A stretch of DNA of 64,000 nt from Methanocella conradii HZ254. GTDB taxonomy: Archaea > Halobacteriota > Methanocellia > Methanocellales > Methanocellaceae. Of the stretch, positions 51,445 through 61,008 are shown in pieces (within the stretch, counting starts at the first letter, position 1; each line of letters opens with the position of its first letter). The notes beneath the pieces are model-generated. The model was not told where the DNA came from and made no database searches. It saw nothing but the letters and a program-made list of their open reading frames with translations. The stretch covers positions 992,001-1,056,000 of the forward strand of contig NC_017034.1 of the NCBI RefSeq assembly GCF_000251105.1, read 5' to 3'. The position numbers and the translations under genes were made by a program.

Positions 51445-52308
51445 GTGATACTGATAGGCACGTCGGGCTGGTCCTACGACGATTGGGTGGGCGAATTCTA
51501 CCCTGCTGGCCTTGGCAAGGAAAAGAGGCTAGAGTTCTACGCTAAACACTTTCATACGACGGAGATCAATAGCACTTACTACGCTTTCCCTTCGCCGGCG
51601 ATGGTGCAAAGCTGGATCGCAAAGGCTTCCAGGCTGCAGGGCTTCGAGTTCTCCCTGAAGATGCCTAAACGCGTGACTCATGACAGCCTTTTGCTGGACG
51701 TGGAGCACGCCCTCGAGTTCGAGTCTAAGGTTCTAGTGCCCATGAGGGACGCCTCCTGCCTCGGCGCGGCGCTCATACAATTATCGCCATACGTCATGCT
51801 CTCCCATAAGGGCGAAGGGACCGACCACCTCGAGCGGCTTGAGGCGCTTCTCGGCCGTCTCGATACCGGGAAGATCGACTACGCGGTCGAGTTTCGCCAC
51901 AGGTCATGGCTTGATGGGGGCAGGCTACGAGATGAGGTAAAAGCCATGCTAAAAAGGCGAAACGTGGCCGCCTGTGCCGTCGACGGCCCGTCCATGCCGC
52001 CCACAGTCGAGGATACCGCCAGGCACGTATACGTACGTTTTCACGGCCGCAACGCGGATGTCTGGTATAGGAAAAAAGGCGATGGCCCTCACATGAATCG
52101 ATATGATTATAACTACACGGAGGAGGAGCTTCTCTCCTGGAAGAGGCGCCTGAAGCCTCTTGCCGGCGGCACGATAAGGGCCTATTTCAACAACCATCCC
52201 CACGCCAACGCCGCGAGGAACGCCATGCTATTCGAGTCCCTCATGGGATTGAGGCCCGCACAGAAGACAGAAAGGCAATCTGGCCTGTCGAGGTTTTTTC
52301 AGGATTGA
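51445..52308 (+). CDS. DUF72-family protein
   Basis: 287-residue TIM-barrel protein of the DUF72/YecE family: LIGTSGWSYDDWVGEFYP, NSTYYAFPSPAMVQSWIAKA, FEFSLKMPKRVTH, YAVEFRHRSWL, VYVRFHGRN and AYFNNHPHANAARNA. The enzymatic function is unknown. GTG 51445 is the start. Convergent with tatC, overlapping by 10 nt. Confidence 0.92.
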   Translation: MILIGTSGWSYDDWVGEFYPAGLGKEKRLEFYAKHFHTTEINSTYYAFPSPAMVQSWIAKASRLQGFEFSLKMPKRVTHDSLLLDVEHALEFESKVLVPMRDASCLGAALIQLSPYVMLSHKGEGTDHLERLEALLGRLDTGKIDYAVEFRHRSWLDGGRLRDEVKAMLKRRNVAACAVDGPSMPPTVEDTARHVYVRFHGRNADVWYRKKGDGPHMNRYDYNYTEEELLSWKRRLKPLAGGTIRAYFNNHPHANAARNAMLFESLMGLRPAQKTERQSGLSRFFQD

Positions 52309-53003
52309 GGCGAGCGGCGAGGCACGGTGAAACGCATCGATAGCAGGCTGATCTCATAAAATATGACAAGTGGCACGCCCACCATAATCTGCGTCAGCAC
52401 GTCGGGGCTGGTCACCAGGGCGGCGACTATGAATATTATGACGTACATGTGGCGGCGGTACTTCTTGAACACCTCGACCGGGACGATGCCCGAGCGGGCC
52501 AGCACCGTCATGACCAGGGGCAGCTCGAAGACCATGCCGAACACGAAAGTCGTGAGCATGGCGAAGTTGATGAACTCCGACACCCGCCAGTGGTTGGCCA
52601 CGCCCACGTCGGTCGCGCTCTGCAGCAAGTACTGGAAAACGAGGGGGAGCATGAGGTAATAGGAGTATGCGCAGCCCAGCATAAACAATGCCAGGGCTAT
52701 CGCCCCGACGAGTATCATCTTAATCTTGCTAACCCTGAACCGGCCTCCCAGCCTCGCCTTTATAAGGTATCTGTATCCAAAGAAGAACAATATGGGCAGG
52801 GCAGCGATGACGCCGATGATGAAGGATAGCTTAAGCTCAAGCATCATGAGCTCGAGGGGCTGGGTCTGTACCAGCGTGTACTGGCCCTTGAGAAGGTCAT
52901 CCCTCATGCGCGCCACCATCGCCCCCGTGAAAGGGAATGAGATGGTGGCGATGACGAGGACGTATAAGGCTATATACAGTATGCCCTTCTTGAACCTGGC
53001 CAA
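52299..53003 (-). CDS. tatC: Twin-arginine translocase subunit TatC
   Basis: 234-residue six-helix membrane receptor of the Tat system that exports folded, often cofactor-bearing proteins. Family stretches are GCAYSYYLMLPLVFQYL, FGMVFELPLVMTVLARSGIV (conserved FxxGxxFExP) and YVIIFIVAALVTSPDVLTQI. The N-terminus is uncertain: TTG 53003 is the only conventional start, while the frame stays open upstream with TLASLKEVAALLARFKKG, which looks like the usual cytoplasmic N-terminus. TatA is not in the window. Confidence 0.9.
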   Translation of the reverse strand: MARFKKGILYIALYVLVIATISFPFTGAMVARMRDDLLKGQYTLVQTQPLELMMLELKLSFIIGVIAALPILFFFGYRYLIKARLGGRFRVSKIKMILVGAIALALFMLGCAYSYYLMLPLVFQYLLQSATDVGVANHWRVSEFINFAMLTTFVFGMVFELPLVMTVLARSGIVPVEVFKKYRRHMYVIIFIVAALVTSPDVLTQIMVGVPLVIFYEISLLSMRFTVPRRSPQS

Positions 53004-53092
53004 AAGGGCTGCGACTTCTTTAAGCGATGCCAGCGTGACCGCCCCTCAAAATATACAGGCTGGTAAAATAAATACTTAGGGGATGACGCGTG

Positions 53093-54274
53093 TCAGCCTG
53101 TATCTTTCATCTTTTCTACGAGAAGGTCCTCGTAGACCTCCTTGGTCCGGGCGGCGATAAGCTTCCAGTCGAACTCCTCCTCGGCAAGCCGCCTGCCAGC
53201 CCTGCCCATCGCCCTCATCTTTTCAGGGTCGTCCAGGAGGGCGTTGACCTTTTCTGCCAACGCTCGCGGGTCCCGCATGGGCACCACGTACCCGTTCACG
53301 CCATCCTTTACCAGCTCGGCGTTGCCGCCAGCGTTAGTGCAGACCACGGGCCGAGACGAGGACATGGCCTCGAGTATGGCGATGGGCAGCACCTCCCACA
53401 CCGAGGGCAGCACGAAAATATCGCAGGTGCCATACGCCTCCTTAAGGTCCTCCTCGCCCATATATCCTGAAAAGATGACGCTCTTTTCCAGGCCCATCGC
53501 ATTCACCTTCCTCTTGAGCTTTTCTAGCGAGCTCCCCCTGCCTACCAGCAGCAGCTTTGCGTCAGGGTGTTTTGCGAGCACCATGGGCATCGCCTCTATC
53601 AAGTATGGAACGCCCTTCTGCGTGATCATGCGGCCCACGAACAGGAGCATCGGGCCTTCGATGCCGTACCGCCGGCGGACGCTCATGGCCGACGTAGGCT
53701 TGAATGAGCCGACGTTGATGCCGTTGTGGATTGTGACTATTTTCCGCCCATCTATGTGGTATTTCTCGATGTCGTGCTTGACCCACTCCGAGACGGCGAT
53801 GATCCTGTCTGCGAGGGCGAACGGCCAGCGGCCGATGAGCCAGTCGTATGCCAGGCCGAGGGCCGCGATGGCCGGCGATATGCCCACGGGCCTCGCGTTA
53901 TGGATGGTCATCATGAACGGCTTGCGCTTGATGCGGGCGTAAAGTGCCGCAGCGTCGAAGTCCGGGAAGAAGCGGTTCTGGAGGTGGATGATGTCGAAGC
54001 CGTGCTCGTCGTCCAGCCTTTTCAGATACCATGGTAATAGCGGGGATATGACCAATGGTGGGGGGTAGAGGCCTGGCACCTTGACGCTCACGCATGGCAC
54101 CCGGTAGACCCTGACGCCTTCAAGCTCCTCGTAGGCCGGGGCGCCGTCGGTTCGGGCCGTCAACACTGTCACGTCGACGTTCTGGCGGGCCAGCTCCCGC
54201 GATAGCTCGTACATGTGCTTCTCAACGCCGCCGCTAAAGGGGTGGAACAGGGCGTTAACCAGGCATATTTTCAT
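53093..54274 (-). CDS. Family 4 glycosyltransferase (GT-B fold)
   Basis: 393 residues. The N-terminal acceptor domain is NALFHPFSGGVEKHMYELSR. The C-terminal nucleotide-sugar domain has LLFVGRMITQKGVPYLIEAM, KLLLVGRGSSLEKLK, and the donor-site VLPSVWEVLPIAILEAMSSS then PVVCTNAGGNAELV. A role in surface glycan, N-glycan or glycolipid assembly is likely; donor and acceptor unknown. Repeat element copy B lies upstream. Confidence 0.92.
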   Translation of the reverse strand: MKICLVNALFHPFSGGVEKHMYELSRELARQNVDVTVLTARTDGAPAYEELEGVRVYRVPCVSVKVPGLYPPPLVISPLLPWYLKRLDDEHGFDIIHLQNRFFPDFDAAALYARIKRKPFMMTIHNARPVGISPAIAALGLAYDWLIGRWPFALADRIIAVSEWVKHDIEKYHIDGRKIVTIHNGINVGSFKPTSAMSVRRRYGIEGPMLLFVGRMITQKGVPYLIEAMPMVLAKHPDAKLLLVGRGSSLEKLKRKVNAMGLEKSVIFSGYMGEEDLKEAYGTCDIFVLPSVWEVLPIAILEAMSSSRPVVCTNAGGNAELVKDGVNGYVVPMRDPRALAEKVNALLDDPEKMRAMGRAGRRLAEEEFDWKLIAARTKEVYEDLLVEKMKDTG

Positions 54275-54360
54275 CGTATCCGCCGTTGCATACGATAGCG
54301 AAATATTTAATGATTGTGTTGCTGTGATGAATGTATGTTATCTTGAATCTTCTTTTACTA

Positions 54361-54520
54361 TGATTGAGGGGGTTCTATTTTATAGTGGATGGTTTGGCAG
54401 CTCATCTTCTACTTCTAGATAAAGGGGTGCGCCGCGCGGAGCGCTCAAGTAAAAAGCAAAGTAATCCCCCCTTCAGCCTCAAATGGAAGAACCATTTGCC
54501 CGACCATCATATTAATGATT
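54361..54520. repeat. Dispersed intergenic element, copy B (core inverted relative to copy A)
   Basis: Left flank 54361-54423 and right flank about 54467-54520 match copy A in the same orientation. The core 54424-54469 contains GCCGCGCGGAGCGCTC, the exact reverse complement of the copy A core (GAGCGCTCCGCGCGGC). The outer 12-bp arms of copy A are not seen here. It lies between the divergent glycosyltransferase and GNAT genes, in a 281-nt gap without an open frame. Confidence 0.85.
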
Positions 54521-54555
54521 AAACACGGCAGATTGCGTATTAACTGGCGTCGTAC

Positions 54556-55467
54556 ATGAGTTGGGACAAGGATGGGCGGCATTCCGGCCTGGAGGTGGCA
54601 CGGGGGGCCGCTGAAGACATACGAGACGTGTTCGCAGACGCGGCCAGGTGCGCGCCTCCAGAGGACAGCGCATACATCTCGTATCTCCTCGATATGGCGA
54701 TACGAGGCGATATAGGCGTTTACTCCCTGTCGGCCCGATGCCACACCATAGGGGCAATATGCTACAGGATGCTCGACGGAGATGTCGAGCTCGCCTTCGG
54801 GCACGTCATCTGGGGCGATACGGAGCCATACTTTTTAGAGTCCGTCGTCAAGGACCTTTTTGATTTCGGCGCGCATACGATCAGAAGCAACTTTAACTGG
54901 CCTGCCCCCTGGAGTTTCATCAGAGGGGCGGAGGCGATGGGCTTCAAGATGGTAGAGCGCATGAGCATGTGCCTTGCCCCGATGCCCGTAAAGCCCTCTG
55001 TAAGCGGCTTCGAGATATTGCCATGGGATGACCGCCACGCCGGTGATGTCTGTCGAATCATTAGCGAATGCCAGGCCCCCGCAGACCGCCCCGTCTACCC
55101 GGCGCTCAGCAGGACCGAGGATGCTGTGGCGCTCGTGGAGAGCGTCATGAGGGACGAGCACGGCAAATTCATGAGAAGCCTTTCATACGTGGCCGTCGTG
55201 GGCCGCGTCATCGGATTCCTCATATCCACGATGGTGTCGGATGGCAGCATACTAATACTGGACATAGGCGTCGAACGTGGCCACAGGAGGAAAGGGGTGG
55301 GAGGCGCCATGCTCGATCGGCTCATAGGGGACGCGTACGCCGCCGGATATGGCCAGATAATTCTGGCCGTAACCTCCAATAATTATGATGCCATCAGGCT
55401 GTACCGGCGTAAGGGCTTCAGGGTGAGCGGCCACTATAAACACTACATAATGTCGAAGGTAAGCTAA
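54556..55467 (+). CDS. GNAT acetyltransferase with two GNAT-like halves
   Basis: 303 residues. The N-terminal half (about 1-145) is a degenerate GNAT-like domain (GAICYRMLDGDVELAFGHVI). The C-terminal half (about 150-303) is complete: FEILPWDDRHAGDVCRIISE, LDIGVERGHRRKGVGGAMLD for acetyl-CoA binding, and NNYDAIRLYRRKGFRVSGHY. The substrate is unknown. Convergent with hef, overlapping by 4 nt. Confidence 0.85.
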   Translation: MSWDKDGRHSGLEVARGAAEDIRDVFADAARCAPPEDSAYISYLLDMAIRGDIGVYSLSARCHTIGAICYRMLDGDVELAFGHVIWGDTEPYFLESVVKDLFDFGAHTIRSNFNWPAPWSFIRGAEAMGFKMVERMSMCLAPMPVKPSVSGFEILPWDDRHAGDVCRIISECQAPADRPVYPALSRTEDAVALVESVMRDEHGKFMRSLSYVAVVGRVIGFLISTMVSDGSILILDIGVERGHRRKGVGGAMLDRLIGDAYAAGYGQIILAVTSNNYDAIRLYRRKGFRVSGHYKHYIMSKVS

Positions 55468-57716
55468 TCCCTCGGCCTGTACTCGGCGTCCATCACTTCC
55501 CGTATCTTTTTAGCGGTCTTTTCGCCCACCTTGTCGACCTGCTTTAGCTCTTCCTCGGTGGCGTTGACGATGGCCTTCACCGAGCCGAAGTGCCTCAAAA
55601 GGTTTTTTGCGATTACAGGCCCCACCTCGGATATGGCCGATACCAGGTACTCCTGCCTTTCCGCCAGTGTATGGGAGGCCTTCTGGGCGTGGGGGTTCAC
55701 GCTGCGCTTGCGCTCTATTTGCTCGCGCCTCGCCACTGAGTACAGGAATGAGGCGGTCTCGGCCTCGTCGGCCGTGAAGATGATGGGCACCCCGTAGTCG
55801 ACCGCAATCGAGGCCAGGACGCCGTGGATGACGGCGGGCGAGACGCGCCTCTTCGTGTACAGCCCTTCTCCCTCAATGACCAGTATGGGCCGCATGTAAG
55901 AGTGCTTCATGGCTATCACCTGCTCGAACAGGCTCCGCCCCGCCCCGAAGAGCGTGTCCAAAAAATCGTCCGCCGTCTTGCGCTCCACGCACACCCTGTC
56001 AGAGAGGACGTAATCGCCTACCTCTAGCGTTTTGACGTTAAGCGAGACGCTCATGCCCTCCAGGTTTTTCACGACAGCAGAGCGCATCTCCCTGGCGTCC
56101 ACGTAAACCTCAACCCTTTCCGGCGGCTTTTCAAACTCTTCCAGGCTACGCTGCTCGGCCGGAGCCGCCACCTGGGCATTTTGCAACAGCTCCTCCATGC
56201 GCTGGCCATCCTTCATGTCCCGCATGGTCCGGTACATCCTCTTCTCCTTAGCCTGGCTCACGCGGTAAGTGCCCTCGTCCCTCGTCCCCTTTGAGATTAA
56301 GACGACCACCCTGCCCACGGCGTTCCTCCCGGTCCGTCCCCGGCGCTGGATAGTCCTTATCTCGGATGGCACGGGCTCGTAAAAGATGACCAGGTCCGTC
56401 GATGGGATGTCCAGCCCCTCCTCCGCCACCGATGTCGCGATGAGAGTATTAAACTCGCCCGATCTGAAAGCATTCAAGATCTCCACCTGTCTCTTCTGAG
56501 TCAAACCCTTATCGTTTAGCTTAGACGCCTGCCCCACGAACCTGACCGGCCTAATGCCCTCCACTTTAGCCAGCTCCTTCGAGACGAAGTCCGCCGTGTC
56601 CCTGAAATTCGTGAAAACTATAATCCTTGAGGAGGGGTTCTCCCTTATCTGCTCCAGGACTATCTCCTTGACCTTCTCGGTCTTGGGGTTGACCTCGTCA
56701 GCCGTGTCCGCTATGCGCATCGCGCCGGCCAGTCGGGCGTCCTGCATGAGGCGCTTTGTGGCCTTGCTGCCCCCCTTGCTCCCGGCCTCGTCCTTGAGGC
56801 GCTCGAAATACTTCTTGAGCGGCACGACGCCCTGGGTCTGTATCAGGTCGACGGCGTGCTCGATTTTCATTATTTCGGCGAGGATGGAGACTGCCCTGTA
56901 GCTCTCGGGGGAGCCGCCCCTGGATATGTCGGCCTGCAGCTTCTCCTGGAGCATGAGCAACTCCTTTTTGGTGAGGCGGGATTCTCTGACCACGCCCAAG
57001 GCCTTGAGCCTGTCCATCCTGTCGTCCATGAGAGAATCCAGCAATATCTTTATCTCTGCGGCCTTATCCGGAACGTTTACCCTGACCCACTCTACGTCCT
57101 TCTCGTAGATGTATGGCGCCACGTCGGGGTCCTTCTCCGTCTTTATTTCGACGCGCTCGATGAAGAGGTTCTGCTTGACCTCGTTTATCTTCTCCGGTGT
57201 GCTGCCCGGCGATGCGGTGATTCCCAGTACGAGGGGATTCGCTGACTGCTCCACGTACTTTTTAGCTATGTACACGTATGCGTAGTCGCCCGTTGCTCGG
57301 TGTGCCTCGTCGAAGACTATTAGAGAGACGTCTTTCAGGTCGAACCGTTTTGTTAGCAGGTCGTTCTCTATGACCTGGGGGGTTGAGACGATGATGCGTG
57401 AGCCTTTCCAGATGTCTACCCTTTTTGATGGCGCGACGCTGCCCGTGAACACGGCGACCTGTTCCGGGATCGTAAGCGTCCTCTTGAGGAAGGCTGCGTG
57501 CTGCTCCACGAGTGGCTTTGTCGGGGATAGCATTAAGGCCTTGCCCTTTTCCAGCCTTTCCAGCATGACCAGCAGGGCTATGATGGTCTTGCCCAGCCCG
57601 GTAGGGAGCACTATGAGTGACGACTTTTCCAGTGCATTGCGTGCGAGCGTGAGCTGGTAGGCGCGGCTCGACACCGTGTCCGGCTTTAGCAGGGGATGGC
57701 TGACGAATTCGGGCAT
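55464..57716 (-). CDS. hef: Hef helicase/nuclease
   Basis: 750-residue SF2 helicase fused to an XPF-type nuclease; processes stalled replication forks. Walker A is LPTGLGKT (TGLGKT at 39-44), DEAH at 136-139, and the C-terminal helicase motif is IQRRGRTGR. The ERCC4 nuclease core is GDYVLSDRVCVERKTADDF with GDY...VERK intact, and helix-hairpin-helix repeats lie at the end (VGPVIAKNLLRHFGSVKAIV). ATG 57716 is chosen because TTATATAAC lies about 26 nt upstream; the open frame runs to 57761 across that TATA box. Confidence 0.96.
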   Translation of the reverse strand: MPEFVSHPLLKPDTVSSRAYQLTLARNALEKSSLIVLPTGLGKTIIALLVMLERLEKGKALMLSPTKPLVEQHAAFLKRTLTIPEQVAVFTGSVAPSKRVDIWKGSRIIVSTPQVIENDLLTKRFDLKDVSLIVFDEAHRATGDYAYVYIAKKYVEQSANPLVLGITASPGSTPEKINEVKQNLFIERVEIKTEKDPDVAPYIYEKDVEWVRVNVPDKAAEIKILLDSLMDDRMDRLKALGVVRESRLTKKELLMLQEKLQADISRGGSPESYRAVSILAEIMKIEHAVDLIQTQGVVPLKKYFERLKDEAGSKGGSKATKRLMQDARLAGAMRIADTADEVNPKTEKVKEIVLEQIRENPSSRIIVFTNFRDTADFVSKELAKVEGIRPVRFVGQASKLNDKGLTQKRQVEILNAFRSGEFNTLIATSVAEEGLDIPSTDLVIFYEPVPSEIRTIQRRGRTGRNAVGRVVVLISKGTRDEGTYRVSQAKEKRMYRTMRDMKDGQRMEELLQNAQVAAPAEQRSLEEFEKPPERVEVYVDAREMRSAVVKNLEGMSVSLNVKTLEVGDYVLSDRVCVERKTADDFLDTLFGAGRSLFEQVIAMKHSYMRPILVIEGEGLYTKRRVSPAVIHGVLASIAVDYGVPIIFTADEAETASFLYSVARREQIERKRSVNPHAQKASHTLAERQEYLVSAISEVGPVIAKNLLRHFGSVKAIVNATEEELKQVDKVGEKTAKKIREVMDAEYRPRD

Positions 57717-57741
57717 GCTCTTTGCTATGTATCGTTGGGGC

Positions 57742-57750
57742 GTTATATAA
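57742..57750 (-). promoter_or_regulatory. TATA box of hef
   Basis: Minus-strand TTATATAAC ends 25 nt before ATG 57716, predicting a leaderless mRNA and ruling against the upstream in-frame start. Confidence 0.65.
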
Positions 57751-57782
57751 GTTGCCAGCATGCATTGAAAATATTAATCCCT

Positions 57783-58445
57783 TTAATTGAGGATGCACAT
57801 GAGGGCGCCGGATAGGAGGGGTATGGACAGGTTGTCGTCGATGACGAAGCCGAAGAGCCTCCAGGGGAAGGCGTCAGCTATGACAGCACCCAAAGCGCCA
57901 ATTATTATCATCAGGGGAGAGAGCGACGGATAAAAGGCCAGGCCGATAAGCCCGCATACCATGAACATAACCGCCATGAGGGCTGGCGACTTGGGATGGC
58001 TCGCCGCATAACATAGCTCGCCAAAGAGGGGGCGCACCTTTGCATCATAGTCACGCGTATCAGCCTTACTCCTGCCCAGAAGCATGGACATAACCGCCCC
58101 CGCAAGGCCAGTAAAGGCGTCACCCACGTCCAGGAACAGTATGGCGACAACTGCGATGGCCTTATCAAAGAGCAGCACGGCCAGGAAGGTGGAAAGAAGG
58201 GCAAAGAAATACCCGCCAATCACGCCTTTCTCCTCGTGGCCCCTCAACAGTATGCGCGGAAATATAGGGTTACCTGATAGGCGGATATACTCCAGGGCGG
58301 CGGCAACGGCCAAAGCGACGCCTAAAATCAAGAGTAAAAGCTCACGGGGAATGAAAAAATAGTATGCGAGAGGCACCACGGCGCCAGCCAGGTGGATGGA
58401 CTTCCTGGACGCCTCCTTTGCTAAAATGCTCCAATCAGGCGGCAT
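57783..58445 (-). CDS. Dolichol/phytol kinase-like membrane protein
   Basis: 220 residues, about seven helices. The N-terminal EASRKSIHLAGAVVPLAYYF is the CTP-dependent polyprenol kinase signature (RKxxHL). LFLDVGDAFTGLAGAVMSML and GALGAVIADAFPW fit the SEC59/VTE5 group. It may phosphorylate a prenol or isoprenoid lipid, perhaps feeding glycosylation. The specific substrate is inferred only from family. Five nt after glyS on the same strand. Confidence 0.75.
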   Translation of the reverse strand: MPPDWSILAKEASRKSIHLAGAVVPLAYYFFIPRELLLLILGVALAVAAALEYIRLSGNPIFPRILLRGHEEKGVIGGYFFALLSTFLAVLLFDKAIAVVAILFLDVGDAFTGLAGAVMSMLLGRSKADTRDYDAKVRPLFGELCYAASHPKSPALMAVMFMVCGLIGLAFYPSLSPLMIIIGALGAVIADAFPWRLFGFVIDDNLSIPLLSGALMCILN

Positions 58446-58450
58446 CCTGG

Positions 58451-60187
58451 CTATGCGACCCTCTCGCCAAAATCCGTGAGCGGCCTATCGCTCGCCAGTA
58501 ATTCCCCGAGCACGCGGGCCAGGTCCTTAACGGGCACCCTCACCTGGCTCATGGTATCCCTATCCCTGATGGTCACAGTATCGTCCTCCATAGTCTCATG
58601 ATCGACCGTGATGGAGAACGGGGTGCCCACCTCATCGTTCCGCCTGTAGCGCCTACCGATGGTGCCCGACTCGTCATACTCGACCATGAACCCCTTATCC
58701 TTCAGGCCTAGGGCTATCTTCCTCGCCTTGCCGGTCAGCGGCTCCTTGCTGAGCAGCGGGAGGACTGCGGCCGTGATAGGGGCGACCGACCTGGCCAGTT
58801 TCAGCACGATGCGCTCCTCGCCCCTGACGACCTCCTCATGGTAGGCGTGCTCCAGTATTGAGTATAAGATGCGATCAATGCCATAGGAAGGCTCCACCAC
58901 ATGCGCTAGCACGTTCTCACCGTTGACGTCCTCGTACACCGTCTTATGCTCGAACAGGCTGCTCTCGATGATAATTTCCTCGCCATCGATGTTAAGCCTC
59001 ACCTCGGGCTTGCTCAGCTCGGACTGGGGCATGGCTTTCAAGGCGGCCATAATCTTGCCCGCCTTACCCTTATACCTCGGACCGATCACCGCCATGTTAG
59101 GGGTCACTATCGTCCTCGAGACCTTCATGGGCTTCTCAAAAGGAACGAACACCGACATGTCGACCTCGCTGCGTCTCTGGTGAGCCGTGAGGTCGTAGTC
59201 CGTGCGGTCGGCTATGCCAACGACCTCCACCCAGCCAAACCGCTCGAGCAGCACCTCGGCGTCCCAGCAATCGGTGGCGTAGTGCGCCCTCTCGGTCTTC
59301 ATGTGCTGCCTGAACCTGAGCCTCGCGGGGTCTATCCCCACCATGGTCAGGAAGACGTGGGTAAGCGCCACGTAATAGGCCAGGTACTCGTTCGCTATTA
59401 TCCCCTTGCCAACCGCCTCGCCAATTGCCATAGGAATGGGCTGCCCGCCGCTAAGCTGCGACTGCTCATCGTACAATGGAAGCACCATGTCCCTGACTGC
59501 TTCAAAGTTCGGGTGGGAGCTCTTGTCCTTCGGGTTGACGAAGACCTCGGCCTCGGCCTGGGTGAACTCCCTCAGCCTTATCACGCCCTGCCTGGGGGAT
59601 ATCTCATTACGGTAAGACTTGCCAATCTGGGTCACCCCAAAGGGAAGCTTCTCACGGTAAAAGCGCAACAGCCTGGGAAAGTCCACGAACATGCCCTGGG
59701 CCGTCTCAGGGCGCATATACCCCTTCTTCTTCTGGCCCGGCCCAATCCAGGTCTGGAACATGAGGTTAAAATCGTACACTTCGCCCAGAGGCCCGCCACA
59801 CTCGGGGCACTTTATGCCATACTTCTTAATGATCTCGGTTAGCTGCTCTTTTTTTAGCCCGTCAGGTATCTCCATCTCGCCTTTAATCACGTGGTCTGCC
59901 CTGAAGGACTCCTTGCAATTCTGGCATGTGGTCATCGGGTCGGCGAACCCGCCTACGTGGCCCGAGGCCTCGAAAACGGCCTCCACGCCTATGGTGGGAG
60001 ACTCTATCTCGTAGAAGCCTTCGCCCACGCAGTACAGGCGTCTCCAGGCATCCTCGATCTTCCGCTTTAAAGTGGCTCCCATGGGGCCATAGTCATAAAA
60101 CCCCGATGCGCCGCCGTAGATCTCGAATGAAGGCCATATGAACCCGCGGTTCTTCGCGAGCTCGAAGACCTTGTCATACTTATCCAT
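58451..60187 (-). CDS. glyS: Glycyl-tRNA synthetase (archaeal/eukaryotic dimeric type)
   Basis: 578-residue class II synthetase. Motif 1 region, FEIYGGASGFYDYGPMGATL; zinc site CQNCKESF and CPECGG; motif 2, FGVTQIGKSYRNEISPRQGV and RLREFTQAEAEVFV; motif 3, VEPSYGIDRILYSIL; anticodon-binding domain from about 480 (ITAAVLPLLSKEPLTGKARK). GAGGAGAG directly precedes ATG 60187, chosen over an ATG at 60211. Co-oriented with the dolichol-kinase-like gene. Confidence 0.97.
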   Translation of the reverse strand: MDKYDKVFELAKNRGFIWPSFEIYGGASGFYDYGPMGATLKRKIEDAWRRLYCVGEGFYEIESPTIGVEAVFEASGHVGGFADPMTTCQNCKESFRADHVIKGEMEIPDGLKKEQLTEIIKKYGIKCPECGGPLGEVYDFNLMFQTWIGPGQKKKGYMRPETAQGMFVDFPRLLRFYREKLPFGVTQIGKSYRNEISPRQGVIRLREFTQAEAEVFVNPKDKSSHPNFEAVRDMVLPLYDEQSQLSGGQPIPMAIGEAVGKGIIANEYLAYYVALTHVFLTMVGIDPARLRFRQHMKTERAHYATDCWDAEVLLERFGWVEVVGIADRTDYDLTAHQRRSEVDMSVFVPFEKPMKVSRTIVTPNMAVIGPRYKGKAGKIMAALKAMPQSELSKPEVRLNIDGEEIIIESSLFEHKTVYEDVNGENVLAHVVEPSYGIDRILYSILEHAYHEEVVRGEERIVLKLARSVAPITAAVLPLLSKEPLTGKARKIALGLKDKGFMVEYDESGTIGRRYRRNDEVGTPFSITVDHETMEDDTVTIRDRDTMSQVRVPVKDLARVLGELLASDRPLTDFGERVA

Positions 60188-60389
60188 GCTCTCTCCTCGA
60201 TTTGATTGCACACAGAAATGCGAGCGATAAGATATATTTTTTGTCGGCGGAGCCGAAGAACAAATTTTTTAAGAGGCAGATAAAGATTTTTTTATAGCAT
60301 AAGCTATGGCTTTATAATCGATTTTTATTGGCGGCCAACCGACCGCATGCCGGAAATATATGACGATGGGGGGCGCATCGCTTTTATAT

Positions 60390-60815
60390 TTATATTACGG
60401 CTTTGTGTTCCTCAGCATGGCCCGTTAGCACTGTGCCCGGTTCCATGTTGAACATTTCCTTGAACGCGTTCGGGTTAAACCTCAACCTGAGCTTTGGCCT
60501 ACCAGGGCCTTTATTATGCATAGACTCCGTGTAGATGAGCCCTGCACGGCGCATCTCATATATTCGCCTCGAGAACGTCTCCACGCTCGCTATCCCCAGC
60601 TTAAGGCCCGCCTCCCTCAGGTCTTTATAAAGAATATTGCTGTTGGCACAGGCCATTATAAAGACGGAGGTTGAGTCCTTAAAGGTGTTCTTGATAGCGC
60701 TGAACCTGGGCTGGCTCACCTGGTTCATGATGTTGACGTAGTCGTTGGCGATGGCTTCTCCGCATAGCTCCCTGATGTTGACCACAAGCTCCTCCGAAGG
60801 AGAAATTTTCGCCAT
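60390..60815 (-). CDS. Winged-helix transcriptional regulator
   Basis: 141 residues. The C-terminal half carries a helix-turn-helix (ILYKDLREAGLKLGIASVET, then FSRRIYEMRRAGLIYTES) and ends with a basic GPGRPKLRLRF hook. The N-terminus is helical. The open frame begins at 60905, but ATG 60815 (MAKISPSEEL) gives a soluble start without the odd aromatic leader. The target is unknown; glyS lies downstream after a 200-nt gap. Confidence 0.72.
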   Translation of the reverse strand: MAKISPSEELVVNIRELCGEAIANDYVNIMNQVSQPRFSAIKNTFKDSTSVFIMACANSNILYKDLREAGLKLGIASVETFSRRIYEMRRAGLIYTESMHNKGPGRPKLRLRFNPNAFKEMFNMEPGTVLTGHAEEHKAVI

Positions 60816-61008
60816 AATATGTACGAGAATTCTTTTTAGACTTAAATATTGCGTTAATCGAAAAAAATGCAAATATCTCGGAATTTTATCGAAAAATAAC
60901 GACAAATATATATTATAATTGCCTTATTGTTTTTTATATTTGTTCTTTGATAGCATTTTTATCCTGGGGGAAAGTTTTTACGTGTGATGCGCCTTTACCA
61001 TTTGATTT
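60816..61008. other. AT-rich divergent intergenic region
   Basis: No credible gene. It contains AT-rich TATA-like stretches (for example AAATATATATTATAATT near 60904-60920) that can serve the regulator on one side and the thioredoxin-like protein on the other. Confidence 0.4.

Noticed and set aside
58946..59842. Long plus-strand open frame (298 codons) opposite glyS
   Set aside because: Overlaps the catalytic motifs of GlyRS on the other strand; its composition has no domain features.
60212..60389. Intrinsic terminator TCGGC-GGA-GCCGA near 60249-60261
   Set aside because: The following T-run is on the plus strand, where no gene ends here; on the minus strand the hairpin is followed by A-rich sequence. 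Left unassigned.
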